In this document: in pieces, positions 15,231 to 23,356 of the stretch
Numbering within the stretch: position 1 is the stretch's first letter
Layout of the letters: the number at the start of each line of letters is the position of its first letter
Program-made: the position numbers and the translations under genes
The notes under the pieces: model-generated
Databases searched by the model: none
Told to the model about the DNA's origin: nothing
The model's input: the letters and a program-made list of their open reading frames with translations, nothing else
Source of the DNA: an uncultured Bacteroidales bacterium
Lineage (GTDB): Bacteria; Bacteroidota; Bacteroidia; Bacteroidales; UBA932
Length of the DNA stretch: 64,000 nucleotides
NCBI GenBank assembly: GCA_934695325.1
Contig: CAKUVD010000002.1
Coordinates: 1-64,000, forward strand
Direction: 5' to 3'

Positions 15231-16003
15231 CTATTCAAGTCGTTTCAAGTGGCATAGTATCAGCTTGCCTTCTGCATCGCGCAGATGCATCCCGTTACCC
15301 CTGCAGTATCTGAACCACTTGCAGTCAGCGCACTCGCCTGTGTGCATCCATCCCCTGTCGCGATATGGCTTGAACCGGCTCTCCCAGACATCCATAAAGT
15401 TATCTTTATAGATGCTCCCTTGGTGATAGTCCGCCCTTATGCTGGGACAAGCAGATATGGAGCCGTCTGCCAGGACGGAACCTACGGTCACACCTGCATT
15501 GCACAGGAAGAAGCCGTCCCTTACGTCGCCTTCGTATCCTCCCAGGAATCCTTCGCAGCCCTTCCGACCGGGAACACAGTGAACAGCCTCCAGGATTTGA
15601 CTCCAAGCGACCAGAGATATTCCTTGATTCTCTGCAGTTCTCCGTAGTTCTTTCTGTTCACGCAAGTCACCACATCGGAGACAAGGTCCGGGACTGATGA
15701 AATCATTGATATTGACTCGGATGCTCGCTTGAAACTCCCGGGCACTCCGCGCATCCAGTCGTGGTCGTCCCCCAGTCCATCGAGGCTGACCGTGATAGCA
15801 CGCAACCCCGATGCCAGGAGTCTCTCCAACTTGGACTGTGTCAATGCGACTTCGTCCAGGACCTTGTAGTCTGCGTTCGGCACGCCGTACTCGCACGCAT
15901 TATTGCCTATCTTATCGCACGAAGAGAATCCGAGGAGCGTGAGCAGTCCTCCGATAAGATACTCGACCATGTTCGCGACTTTCTGTTTCATAAGCATTGT
16001 CAT
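15231..16003 (-). pseudogene. Decayed rSAM/lipoprotein locus: lipoprotein start fused to a frameshifted radical SAM/SPASM gene
   Basis: Two minus-strand frames together read as remnants of a Bacteroidales rSAM/lipoprotein pair. The upstream frame begins with a lipoprotein signal (LLTLLGFSSCDK) and the CEYGVPNADYKV start typical of the partner lipoprotein. Near 15855 it runs straight into the middle of the radical SAM enzyme (VALTQSKLERLLASGL, ITVSLDGLGDDHDW). The N-terminal half of the enzyme, with its CxxxCxxC cluster motif, is therefore gone. After FPVGRA near 15560 the frame shifts. The enzyme resumes in another frame at GCEGFLGGYEGDVRDGFF and runs through the SPASM cysteines (CADCKWFRYCRGNGMH) to its normal end. 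About 25-30 residues are missing at this second junction. Two deletions, one out of frame, make it non-functional. Confidence 0.8.
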
Positions 16004-16090
16004 TTATTCTTGTATGCGCCAGACCTCTGGTAGCATATCGACATTCTTTTATATAAATGCAAGAATATGACGAAACGTTGCATCTCTTGG

Positions 16091-16414
16091 TTATTCCTGC
16101 TTCGAACAAGTGTATCCGAGCTTCTCTATGGCTTTCTTCAGAGTGGCCTCGTCTGTCTTGGACGGGTCGTAGGTCACCGTGACGGTCTTCTTCTCCAGAT
16201 TCACTTCCAGCGCCTTCACGCCCTTCTCGAAAGAGATGTTCTCCTTCACCTTCTTCACGCAGTTCTGGCAGTGCAGGCCTACGTTGAAAGTGACGGTCTT
16301 GGTCTCTTTTTTCTGCTCCACTGAAATGGATGATGCTGAAGCAGATGCGCTCTCTGAACCGGCCAGGGAGAAAGTCAATGCGGCTGCGACGGCCGCGATG
16401 ATGATCCTGTTCAT
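16091..16414 (-). CDS. Secreted heavy-metal-associated (HMA) domain protein
   Basis: A 107-residue protein with a signal peptide (MNRIIIAAVAAALTFSLAG) and one HMA domain from about residue 38. The metal-binding motif is GLHCQNC (about 46-52), a variant of GMTCxxC that typically holds Cu(I). The ferredoxin-like fold is completed by VNLEKKTVTVTYDPSKT. The start chosen (16414) gives a complete signal peptide; longer frames re-read the receptor gene. It follows the TonB receptor by 13 bases, and such receptor-HMA pairs recur in Bacteroidales. A role in periplasmic copper binding or uptake is inferred. Confidence 0.85.
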   Translation of the reverse strand: MNRIIIAAVAAALTFSLAGSESASASASSISVEQKKETKTVTFNVGLHCQNCVKKVKENISFEKGVKALEVNLEKKTVTVTYDPSKTDEATLKKAIEKLGYTCSKQE

Positions 16415-16427
16415 ATTCAATATGTTA

Positions 16428-18638
16428 TTATTTCCACAATGTAAATCTCGCACCGAGATAGAACTTCGTTCCCATAATAGGCCCCCAGACCGCACTTGCA
16501 TCGAAATCCGGTAGGGACGGGTCAATGCTCTTGTGCCCGGTGTGCCCGCCGTCCGTTCCCGCAACAGCCGTGCCGAGAATGACATCCTTCTGCCTGAAAT
16601 TCGTGAGATTCTCCGCACCCAGGTATAGGTCAATGCCCTTGAACCTTTTGGTGATCTGCAGGTAGAGAAGCGGATAAGCCTTCGTGTAGCCATCAGTGTA
16701 AAGCACCTTGCCGTCATCTCCACGGAGTCCTTTCATAAAGTCATACACCCGTGACTTTCCATTGACAGAAGCCGTGAAATCGAAAATCCACTTATTCAGA
16801 TTTGTGGCGTACTGAAGATTGAGCACGCCCTTGTATCGGCTGGTCATAGGTCTTTCCATAAGCCCTCTGCCTTCAAACTCTGTCTTGGCGTCCGTGTAGC
16901 GGAATGTAGCCGTGACTGTGAAGCCCTTGACTGGCACGACATTGAAGTCTGCCTGCCAGCTGTTTGTGTATGAACGCTTTCCATCGAGAGCGTAGAAGTC
17001 AATCGAATTGGCTCCACGCTCATAGTCCACAATCATCTGCTCTCCGAAGCGTGTCCCGAAATAATCCAGGCTTATGTATGTGTCTTCCGTCTTGCCGAAA
17101 GGAAGGTAGAACGTGGCGTTGCCGCCGAATGTCCACGCATCCTCAAGCAGATGCCTTCCATAGTCTCCCGTGAAAGCCTTTCCTGTGGAAAGCACTCCGA
17201 TGTTGTCGATGAGCGGAAGCGCACGCCTGAGACCGCGTCCTCCGTTAGCCCTCAGCACCACCTGTTCCACAGGGCTGTATTTCAATGTCAGCCTCGGGAC
17301 GAACTTGAAACCCTCGCCGTTAAGCCAGTCGCCGCGCAGTCCGATTATGGATGAGAACTCGTCCCCTGCGTGGAACGTATATTCGCCTGAGAATCCGATA
17401 TTTGCGAAATCCGCATTGACTTTTCCAGGGGTCAATGTCTGTGTGCTTACTTTTCTTGCGAAGTCTTCGGCGTATCTGTCCAGCGTGCTTCCAAGTGCGA
17501 GCGTAAATTTGTGGGAATCATTGATTTCGTCCTGGAAAAGGACATTGACAAAACCCGAATTCTGGGTTGCGAAGTATTTGGAGGCTCCGAACCAGGCGTC
17601 CATATCGGTGAGGGTGTAGTCGGCGACGAATGCGATATTCCGCGCATTGTCCTCGCTTATCGGCACTCCGACCTTGACGTAGGCGTTCATCTGTCGGTTG
17701 GTGATGTCCGACCCCCAGGGTGAGGCTGAGGTCAATGCGTATGTCCGGTGGTCGTATCCGTCCTGCCCTCCCTGTCTCTTGTCTTGGAGCGCCCTGAGGC
17801 CGAATCTCACCTGCACACCGCTCTGGCTATAGTAGAGCCAACGGTTGGCGACATTGAACTGAAGCATCTTAGGGTCGTCGCGGAAGCCGTCGTGGTTGTG
17901 GTCGTACGTCTTAAAATTCCCGGACACGTGGCCAAGCAGCACTGTGCTCCATTTCTCTCCCATCTGGAGCGACGATGCGATGTTGAGGTCCGCCTTGGTA
18001 TCGTCCATTATGGATGCGTTGAGGAACAGAGGTTTCTCATCCGTCGGTTTGCGATATTCCGTATTTATCTGTCCCGTAATGGATTCTGAGCCGTTGTTCA
18101 CTGAAGACAGGCCTTTGGACACTTGGATGCTCTCCAGCCACTGCCCTGGCACGTAAGACAGTCCGAAAGGGGCTGCGATGCCTCTCATTGACGGCCTGTT
18201 CTCGTCAAGCATCTGAGTATAGACTCCGCTCAGGCCAAGAAGCTTTATCTGTCTCGCACCGGTTACGGCGTCCGAGTAGCCTACTGTAACGCTTGCGGAG
18301 TTCTCGAAACTTTCGGCAAGGTTGCAGCAGGCCATTTTCTTCAGCCCTGCCGACGATATGACTTCCGTGCGCAGTTCCTTGCCGCGTGAGAGATAGTTTC
18401 CGCTCTGCCGTCCCGTGAATACGGTTGCCTGCAGGCTGTCTGTCCTGTCCTTGTAGATACCTGTTGTATCATTCTGGGTGTCTTGGGCGATAAACTTGGC
18501 ACTGCCTTCTGCTGTAGTATTGTTTTCTGCCGTACTGGCTGCGAGCCTCTGGCTATGGTCTGTCACATCGGCTCCAGCAAGGGCTGTCGCCGAGGTCACC
18601 GATGCCGCCAAGGTCATAAGTATATGTATGAGTTTCAT
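16428..18638 (-). CDS. TonB-dependent outer membrane receptor, HMA-associated
   Basis: A 736-residue outer membrane receptor with a signal peptide (about 1-22), a plug domain (about 85-205) and a 22-strand-type beta barrel. The plug start GLKKMACCNLAESFENSASV and the TQMLDENRPSMRG block match receptors that sit beside HMA-domain proteins. It ends in an aromatic-rich strand (FYLGARFTLWK), as expected for barrel insertion. There is no N-terminal carboxypeptidase-like or STN domain, so it is not a classical SusC. With the HMA partner downstream, the cargo is probably copper or another soft metal, possibly chelated. This is inference from context. Confidence 0.9.
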   Translation of the reverse strand: MKLIHILMTLAASVTSATALAGADVTDHSQRLAASTAENNTTAEGSAKFIAQDTQNDTTGIYKDRTDSLQATVFTGRQSGNYLSRGKELRTEVISSAGLKKMACCNLAESFENSASVTVGYSDAVTGARQIKLLGLSGVYTQMLDENRPSMRGIAAPFGLSYVPGQWLESIQVSKGLSSVNNGSESITGQINTEYRKPTDEKPLFLNASIMDDTKADLNIASSLQMGEKWSTVLLGHVSGNFKTYDHNHDGFRDDPKMLQFNVANRWLYYSQSGVQVRFGLRALQDKRQGGQDGYDHRTYALTSASPWGSDITNRQMNAYVKVGVPISEDNARNIAFVADYTLTDMDAWFGASKYFATQNSGFVNVLFQDEINDSHKFTLALGSTLDRYAEDFARKVSTQTLTPGKVNADFANIGFSGEYTFHAGDEFSSIIGLRGDWLNGEGFKFVPRLTLKYSPVEQVVLRANGGRGLRRALPLIDNIGVLSTGKAFTGDYGRHLLEDAWTFGGNATFYLPFGKTEDTYISLDYFGTRFGEQMIVDYERGANSIDFYALDGKRSYTNSWQADFNVVPVKGFTVTATFRYTDAKTEFEGRGLMERPMTSRYKGVLNLQYATNLNKWIFDFTASVNGKSRVYDFMKGLRGDDGKVLYTDGYTKAYPLLYLQITKRFKGIDLYLGAENLTNFRQKDVILGTAVAGTDGGHTGHKSIDPSLPDFDASAVWGPIMGTKFYLGARFTLWK

Positions 18639-18669
18639 ATCGTTGATAATTTCTATGTAAGTGTCAGCG

Positions 18670-18677
18670 CAAAGATA
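18670..18677 (-). promoter_or_regulatory. Promoter -7 element of the TonB receptor unit
   Basis: TATCTTTG on the minus strand lies 31 bases before the receptor start. No convincing -33 element was found. Confidence 0.55.
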
Positions 18678-18765
18678 GCCTATAAATACATCACTGCATT
18701 TATGTTTTACGCAAACTTTCTTACGATGTTTTCCTCGGGGCCGAACCGGCTATCATAGACGCAAG

Positions 18766-18791
18766 CAGGGAGACCGTACCCGGCCTCCCTG
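18766..18791 (-). terminator. Probable terminator after galE
   Basis: CAGGGAG and CTCCCTG form a 7-bp stem around a CCG/CGG-containing loop, just beyond the galE stop on the minus strand. Confidence 0.5.
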
Positions 18792-18815
18792 TAATAGATA
18801 TAATGTGGATTGTGC

Positions 18816-19889
18816 TTACTTATTCATTTCTGCGAGATGCTTCTCCCACGCCCAGGCGGAAGCAAGCGTCTCCTCCACAGTGCGCTCTGCCTTCCAGCCG
18901 AGTTTCTTGTTTGCGAGAGACGGGTCTGCCCAGATGGCTGTCACGTCACCTGCGCGGCGCGGAGCGAACTTGTAGTTCAGCTTGACACCATTCACTTTCT
19001 CGAAGGCATTGACCAGTTCAAGCACGGAAACAGGACGGCCTGTGCCGATATTGAAGATCTCGTAGTCCTTCTCCATCTTGCCGTCGAGCATCCTTGCCAC
19101 TGCATAGACGTGAGCCTTTGCCAGATCCACGATGTCGATGTAGTCGCGCTGGCAGGTTCCGTCAGGAGTAGGGTAGTCGTTTCCGAAGATGCTCAGGCAC
19201 TCGCGTTTCCCGATGGCTGTCTGGGTGATGTACGGAACGAGATTGTTAGGCACGCCTCGAGGCAGTTCTCCGATGAGTGCTGACGGATGCGCTCCGATAG
19301 GGTTGAAGTACCTGAGGGCTATGCCCTTGATGCAGCCTTCCTTGTGTACGCCAGGAGTGACTTCTGCTCCGTATCTTGCATAAGCCTTCACAGAATCGCG
19401 GAGAATGTCCTCGCAGATCTGCTTCGTGTTGCCGTAAGGGGATGTCGCAGGCTGGCGCGGAGACTCCTCTGTGACAGGAAGATTTTCAGGCTCGCCGTAG
19501 ACGGTGGCTGAAGAAGAGAAGAGCACGTTGCACCCGCCGTGTGTGCGTGCAGCCTCGATCACGTTCAGGAATGACGAGAGGTTGTTCTTGTAATACTTGA
19601 CAGGCTCTGCCACGGACTCGCCGACCGCCTTGAATGCGGCGAAATGGATGACAGCGTCGATCTGGAACTCTGAAAACAGCTTGTTTACTGCATCCAGGTC
19701 GCAGAAGTCCATCTTAATGAAAGGGATATCCTCCCTTCCGGTGATTTTCTTGACACCTTCGAAGCAGGTCATATCGCAGTTGGACATATCGTCCGCCACT
19801 ACGACCTCATATCCTGCCTGAAGCAACTCTACTGTCACGTGGCTGCCTATGAACCCGGCACCGCCTGACACAAGAACTCTTTTGCTCAT
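18816..19889 (-). CDS. galE: UDP-glucose 4-epimerase
   Basis: A 357-residue short-chain dehydrogenase-type enzyme that interconverts UDP-glucose and UDP-galactose with bound NAD. The NAD motif GGAGFIGSH is at residues 9-17. The catalytic serine region is SSSATVYGEPENLPVTE (about 124-140) and the tyrosine-lysine pair is in YGNTK. Sugar-binding RYFNPIGAHPSALIGE and NIGTGRPVSVLELV are also typical. Length and ending are normal. It is transcribed alone and supplies galactose for surface polysaccharides. Confidence 0.95.
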   Translation of the reverse strand: MSKRVLVSGGAGFIGSHVTVELLQAGYEVVVADDMSNCDMTCFEGVKKITGREDIPFIKMDFCDLDAVNKLFSEFQIDAVIHFAAFKAVGESVAEPVKYYKNNLSSFLNVIEAARTHGGCNVLFSSSATVYGEPENLPVTEESPRQPATSPYGNTKQICEDILRDSVKAYARYGAEVTPGVHKEGCIKGIALRYFNPIGAHPSALIGELPRGVPNNLVPYITQTAIGKRECLSIFGNDYPTPDGTCQRDYIDIVDLAKAHVYAVARMLDGKMEKDYEIFNIGTGRPVSVLELVNAFEKVNGVKLNYKFAPRRAGDVTAIWADPSLANKKLGWKAERTVEETLASAWAWEKHLAEMNK

Positions 19890-19921
19890 ATTTTGGTTTG
19901 TTTATGTTCTGTTCCAGCCTG

Positions 19922-19929
19922 CAAATATA
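19922..19929 (-). promoter_or_regulatory. galE promoter -7 element
   Basis: TATATTTG on the minus strand, 33 bases before the galE start codon. Confidence 0.55.
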
Positions 19930-19974
19930 ACAATCCCGTTAAAAATAAAAAATGACATATCCGGGTTAATTCCC

Positions 19975-19982
19975 TAAATTTG
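19975..19982 (+). promoter_or_regulatory. Probable dacB promoter -7 element
   Basis: TAAATTTG on the plus strand. It would give a leader of about 130 bases before dacB, with no obvious structure seen in it. Confidence 0.45.
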
Positions 19983-20118
19983 TGTCAAAAGACTGTATGC
20001 GCCTTTCCGGTATGGCTTTCCTGAACTTCCTCAGTGAGAAAGCGTCAGCCATTCTTTTCGGAACTTCAGAGAAAGGTCTCTTCGGGAGTGCAGAATGTCT
20101 CTGATGATTACATAGACT

Positions 20119-21747
20119 ATGATGAGACATATATTATATATATTGGTGTCAGCCTTGATTTCGGCCGGAGCGTTAAGCGCCTCGGTCAGTCACGATGTCT
20201 TACCCGCTTCGTCACTGATGTCTCAGGCCGGAACGCCTTTGGAGACCTCGGCCGCTTCACGAAGGACATCGGATCCTCAGGTATCTAAAGACACCCTATA
20301 TTCGTCAGCTCAAAGATACATTGACCTGAAAATGAAGGAGGAACCTTTCCGGTCGGGTCTTGTGGGGGTGCTGGCGGTGACGCTTAAGGGCGATACTCTG
20401 GCGGAATACGGCAGCCTTCGAAAGATGATACCGGCATCCAATATGAAATTGATTTCCACTGGCTTGGCGTTGAACGGCCTCGGAACTGGCTATCGTCTTG
20501 CGACCAGGCTCGGCTATACGGGGCATATCAGTGGAGGGGCACTGCACGGTGACTTGTATATAATAGGCGGCGGGGACCCTACCATAGCGTCAGGCGACAG
20601 GATGGCACCGGCGACGGACAGCCTGTTCGCAATGTGGAAAAGAGCATTGACTCGGGCGGGGATACGGAAAATCGACGGACTGGTCATCGGCGACGGGCGT
20701 TTCTTCGACGGCCCCATCGAGAATGAGAACTGGTCGTACAATGACCTCGGCACGGACTATGGCGCCGGCGGGAATGGTCTGTGCTTCAGTCGCAATGTGC
20801 AGACTGTCAATGCGGTACCGACGCCTGTCGGTTCCAAGATCAATGCCTCTGTCGTATCGCCTGTGACTCCGTGGCTGAGGCTTAGGGTCAATGCCGTCTC
20901 GGCTCCTGCCGGAACGGGGGACAATCTCTATCTGTTCAATTCTGATATGGCTCCGGTGGCTGAGCTGCGAGGCTCTCTGGGCGTGGACAAAGGACAGAGC
21001 AGCCTCAAGTGCAGCAATAAATTCGGAGCATTGACCTGTGCCTGGAATTTCGCAAGCTATCTCAGTAGGAGCGGTGTCGCCTCTTACGGAGCGGCCGATG
21101 TGGATGCTTTCGGCAATGTCCGCGAGGCGGGGCATTTGGTACATAGTGCCGCTTATGTCGCCGACAGGCCTGCCGCCAGTTTGGAGGAGATGACTGTGAT
21201 AGGGGAATTCAAATCTCCGTCTCTGGTCGAGATCGCAAAGGTGACCAACGAGCGGAGTGACAATTTCTATGCGGAGTCGCTGCTCCGGATATTGTCGAAA
21301 GAACGCACTGGTTCGGCTTCGTATGACTCTTGCGGTGTGATGGTTTACAGGGAGTTGCAGTCGCTTGGCGTGGACTGCGGCTCTGGCGTCAGGATAGTGG
21401 ACGGAAGCGGCCTGGCCCGCCATAACTATGTGTCTCCGGATTTCTTCTGCCGCTTTTTGAAAGCGATGGCGGGGACGGATGTCGTGAGACAATATGTGTC
21501 CACGTTGTCTATAGCGGGCGGGTCACGTCTTCGCGGATATCCGGATTCAGTCCGCAGGAGAGTACGTATGAAAAGCGGCTCGATGAACGGTGTCCTCTGC
21601 TATTCGGGCTATGTCCTGCCGTCCACTGACACCGTCTCACTTTCGGAAGATACCATCGTGTTCTCCGTTATGACCAATAACATAGTGGAAGGCGGTGCAG
21701 AGGTTCGCCGTTTCATAGATACATTCCTGTCCCTGCTGGTCAGGTGA
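20119..21747 (+). CDS. dacB: D-alanyl-D-alanine carboxypeptidase/endopeptidase (PBP4, peptidase S13)
   Basis: A 542-residue exported penicillin-binding protein that trims or cuts peptidoglycan cross-links in the periplasm. A signal peptide occupies about residues 1-20. The three active-site motifs of class C PBPs are present: SNMK in MIPASNMKLIST (about 111), the SxN-equivalent in DGSGLARHNYVS (about 428), and KSG in RMKSGSMNG (about 482). The large insert between the first two motifs is typical of S13 enzymes. The start could be either of two adjacent ATGs (20119 or 20122). It is transcribed alone and ends at a bidirectional terminator. Confidence 0.93.
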   Translation: MMRHILYILVSALISAGALSASVSHDVLPASSLMSQAGTPLETSAASRRTSDPQVSKDTLYSSAQRYIDLKMKEEPFRSGLVGVLAVTLKGDTLAEYGSLRKMIPASNMKLISTGLALNGLGTGYRLATRLGYTGHISGGALHGDLYIIGGGDPTIASGDRMAPATDSLFAMWKRALTRAGIRKIDGLVIGDGRFFDGPIENENWSYNDLGTDYGAGGNGLCFSRNVQTVNAVPTPVGSKINASVVSPVTPWLRLRVNAVSAPAGTGDNLYLFNSDMAPVAELRGSLGVDKGQSSLKCSNKFGALTCAWNFASYLSRSGVASYGAADVDAFGNVREAGHLVHSAAYVADRPAASLEEMTVIGEFKSPSLVEIAKVTNERSDNFYAESLLRILSKERTGSASYDSCGVMVYRELQSLGVDCGSGVRIVDGSGLARHNYVSPDFFCRFLKAMAGTDVVRQYVSTLSIAGGSRLRGYPDSVRRRVRMKSGSMNGVLCYSGYVLPSTDTVSLSEDTIVFSVMTNNIVEGGAEVRRFIDTFLSLLVR

Positions 21748-21771
21748 CGCAAGCCTGTAGTCCATAAATGG

Positions 21772-21810
21772 ACAACGGATTCCGGAGGTGCTGACTCTGG
21801 AATCCGTTGT
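21772..21810. terminator. Bidirectional terminator between dacB and the convergent small gene
   Basis: ACAACGGATTCC and GGAATCCGTTGT form a perfect 12-bp stem with a 15-base loop between convergent genes. Confidence 0.75.
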
Positions 21811-21856
21811 TCGATTGTACGTAAGATAGTTGCGTGCCACAGGCGTGGCCGTGAAA

Positions 21857-22144
21857 CTATTCGCCTTCCTTAGCTGTGACGATGGCGCTGAGCTTCTCGT
21901 AGAGAGCATCGGTCTTCTCGAACATCTCTTTGCGGAGATTCAGGAACCAGGCTTTTCTCTCTTTCGGCTCAACCTTTGAGTTGGCCTTGTCTTTCAAGTC
22001 GTTATAAAGATCCACAGCTTCGCTGATGACCTCAGCTACCTTGTCGGCGCTCTTGTTAGGGTTGAGGGTGATGAAGAGTGAGCAATCGTCCACGAAATCG
22101 CCTACAACGTACTCGACGTCCTTTTTGAAATCTCTAAGATTCAT
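21857..22144 (-). CDS. Small conserved cytoplasmic protein, unknown function
   Basis: A 95-residue, highly charged protein starting MNLRDFKKDVEYVVGDFVDD. No signal peptide or membrane helix is seen, and most of it is predicted helical, with Lys/Glu-rich helices in the second half. The sequence resembles a small uncharacterised Bacteroidales family, and no function is known to me. Its leader carries a 12-bp inverted repeat (22168-22206). Codon usage is optimised (CTC, AAG, GGC), suggesting good expression. Confidence 0.75.
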   Translation of the reverse strand: MNLRDFKKDVEYVVGDFVDDCSLFITLNPNKSADKVAEVISEAVDLYNDLKDKANSKVEPKERKAWFLNLRKEMFEKTDALYEKLSAIVTAKEGE

Positions 22145-22167
22145 AGTATTAAAGAATTAATGAGTCT

Positions 22168-22206
22168 ATATCAATGCCGCTGCCTACAATATGCCGGCAT
22201 TGATAT
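22168..22206 (-). promoter_or_regulatory. Leader hairpin before the small conserved gene
   Basis: ATATCAATGCCG and CGGCATTGATAT form a perfect 12-bp stem with a 15-base loop. It sits between the -7 element at 22232-22239 and the start codon at 22144, so it would be in the leader RNA. It could equally be the terminator of the upstream NlpC/P60 gene. Confidence 0.5.
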
Positions 22207-22231
22207 GCCGATGTTGAGGTATGCATCGATG

Positions 22232-22239
22232 CAAAGTTA
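22232..22239 (-). promoter_or_regulatory. Promoter -7 element of the small conserved gene
   Basis: TAACTTTG on the minus strand fits TAnnTTTG; no clear -33 element is seen. Confidence 0.45.
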
Positions 22240-22276
22240 GTCAAATTTTTGGCAATCCGCATCATTTGCCGGATAC

Positions 22277-23257
22277 CTACAGGAAATAATATGGACTGTC
22301 AATGATTTTCGTCGAAGTGTATGGATTGCCGTGCTCGTCACACATTCTCCTCACCCTCAGAAGACGAGGCGTCCCGGTATAGTAGTCTTTTTCGGAAGGG
22401 TTCAGGGAATTAATCCGGACCTCGTGAGAAGAATGGATTATGCGACCTCCTCCTATGTATATGGCAACGTGGGTCACACTTTCCTTTCTGTCTCCGGAGG
22501 CTTTCCTGCCGAAGAACATAAGGTCTCCGGGCCTTAGCTGCCCTTCGCTTTTTCCCGGGATGAAACCTTCCAGAGGGACAGGTTCCCCCTCATAGATTTG
22601 CTCCGATGCGTTCCTGGACAGAAGGACTCCGTTCAGGAAGTATGCCGTGCGTGTCAGTCCGCTGCAGTCCAGCCCTTTGGAGGACGTCCCTCCCCACATA
22701 TAAGGTGTCCCGAGGAACCTCTTGGCTGTGGCGACGATGTTCTCCGGCGTGGCTTTGCGTGATTCCGCCCAGGTGCTGAACTTCGCCACATCCTGTCTTC
22801 TTGCATATCCGATCCTTCCGTCCGGTAGGACTACTTCGAGAAAAGTTTTGTGCTTCAATGTTTTCCCCGCCATCAGGAGGTCACCTGCCACGAGATCGCT
22901 GATCCGCTGTGCCCCGGCATCCGGAGCCTCATAGACTTCGGTCCATAGCGATGTGCAGATGTATTTCGGCGATGCTATGTAGTTACGCATCTGGGTGCTG
23001 TCCACTCTGACAATTCCCATATCGGTGGCCCAGGCGATGTAAGGGTCCGGGCTCTTTATCTTCAGCCAATACCCTTTCGAGTCCAGAATCTCCACTGGCG
23101 TTCCCATAAGCGCCTGTGTCTCGAGAGCTGCTTCGTAGTCCGGAGATGTCCGCATAAAGTTGGCGGAGTATTTAACTATGCCGTATTTCTGTTGTCCTGC
23201 GGCACTCAGGCAGAGAGTCAGCGCCAGAAGTGCCGACAGCATTGTCCTTTTCATCAT
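22277..23257 (-). CDS. NlpC/P60 family cell-wall hydrolase with SH3b domains (YkfC-like)
   Basis: A 326-residue exported cysteine peptidase. A signal peptide (about 1-20) is followed by two bacterial SH3-like segments (about 25-170) and a C-terminal NlpC/P60 domain. The catalytic Cys is in GLDCSGLTRTAYF (about 198) and the His in VTHVAIYIGGGR (about 264). A later His in IIHSSHEVRIN may also contribute. The arrangement matches gamma-D-glutamyl-L-diamino-acid endopeptidases that process peptidoglycan fragments. Substrate preference for L-Ala-gamma-D-Glu-DAP peptides is inferred from the family. Confidence 0.9.
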   Translation of the reverse strand: MMKRTMLSALLALTLCLSAAGQQKYGIVKYSANFMRTSPDYEAALETQALMGTPVEILDSKGYWLKIKSPDPYIAWATDMGIVRVDSTQMRNYIASPKYICTSLWTEVYEAPDAGAQRISDLVAGDLLMAGKTLKHKTFLEVVLPDGRIGYARRQDVAKFSTWAESRKATPENIVATAKRFLGTPYMWGGTSSKGLDCSGLTRTAYFLNGVLLSRNASEQIYEGEPVPLEGFIPGKSEGQLRPGDLMFFGRKASGDRKESVTHVAIYIGGGRIIHSSHEVRINSLNPSEKDYYTGTPRLLRVRRMCDEHGNPYTSTKIIDSPYYFL

Positions 23258-23301
23258 TGTCCTGAAATTTATCGGCGGCTTCGGGTATTATTGGCCGCCT
23301 T

Positions 23302-23333
23302 TTTGCGAAGATACGGACTTTTTAATAGATTTG
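23302..23333 (+). promoter_or_regulatory. Promoter of the TIGR01212-type radical SAM gene
   Basis: TTTG (23302-23305) and TAGATTTG (23326-23333) are separated by 20 bases. A start site near 23339 makes ATG 23357 a better start than 23342, and rules out starts further upstream. Confidence 0.75.
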
Positions 23334-23356
23334 CAGACATTATGGAAGGTTCCAAG

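Noticed and set aside
19880..20118. Coding frame at 20034-20288 ahead of dacB
   Set aside because: It overlaps the dacB signal peptide in another frame and has no recognisable features.
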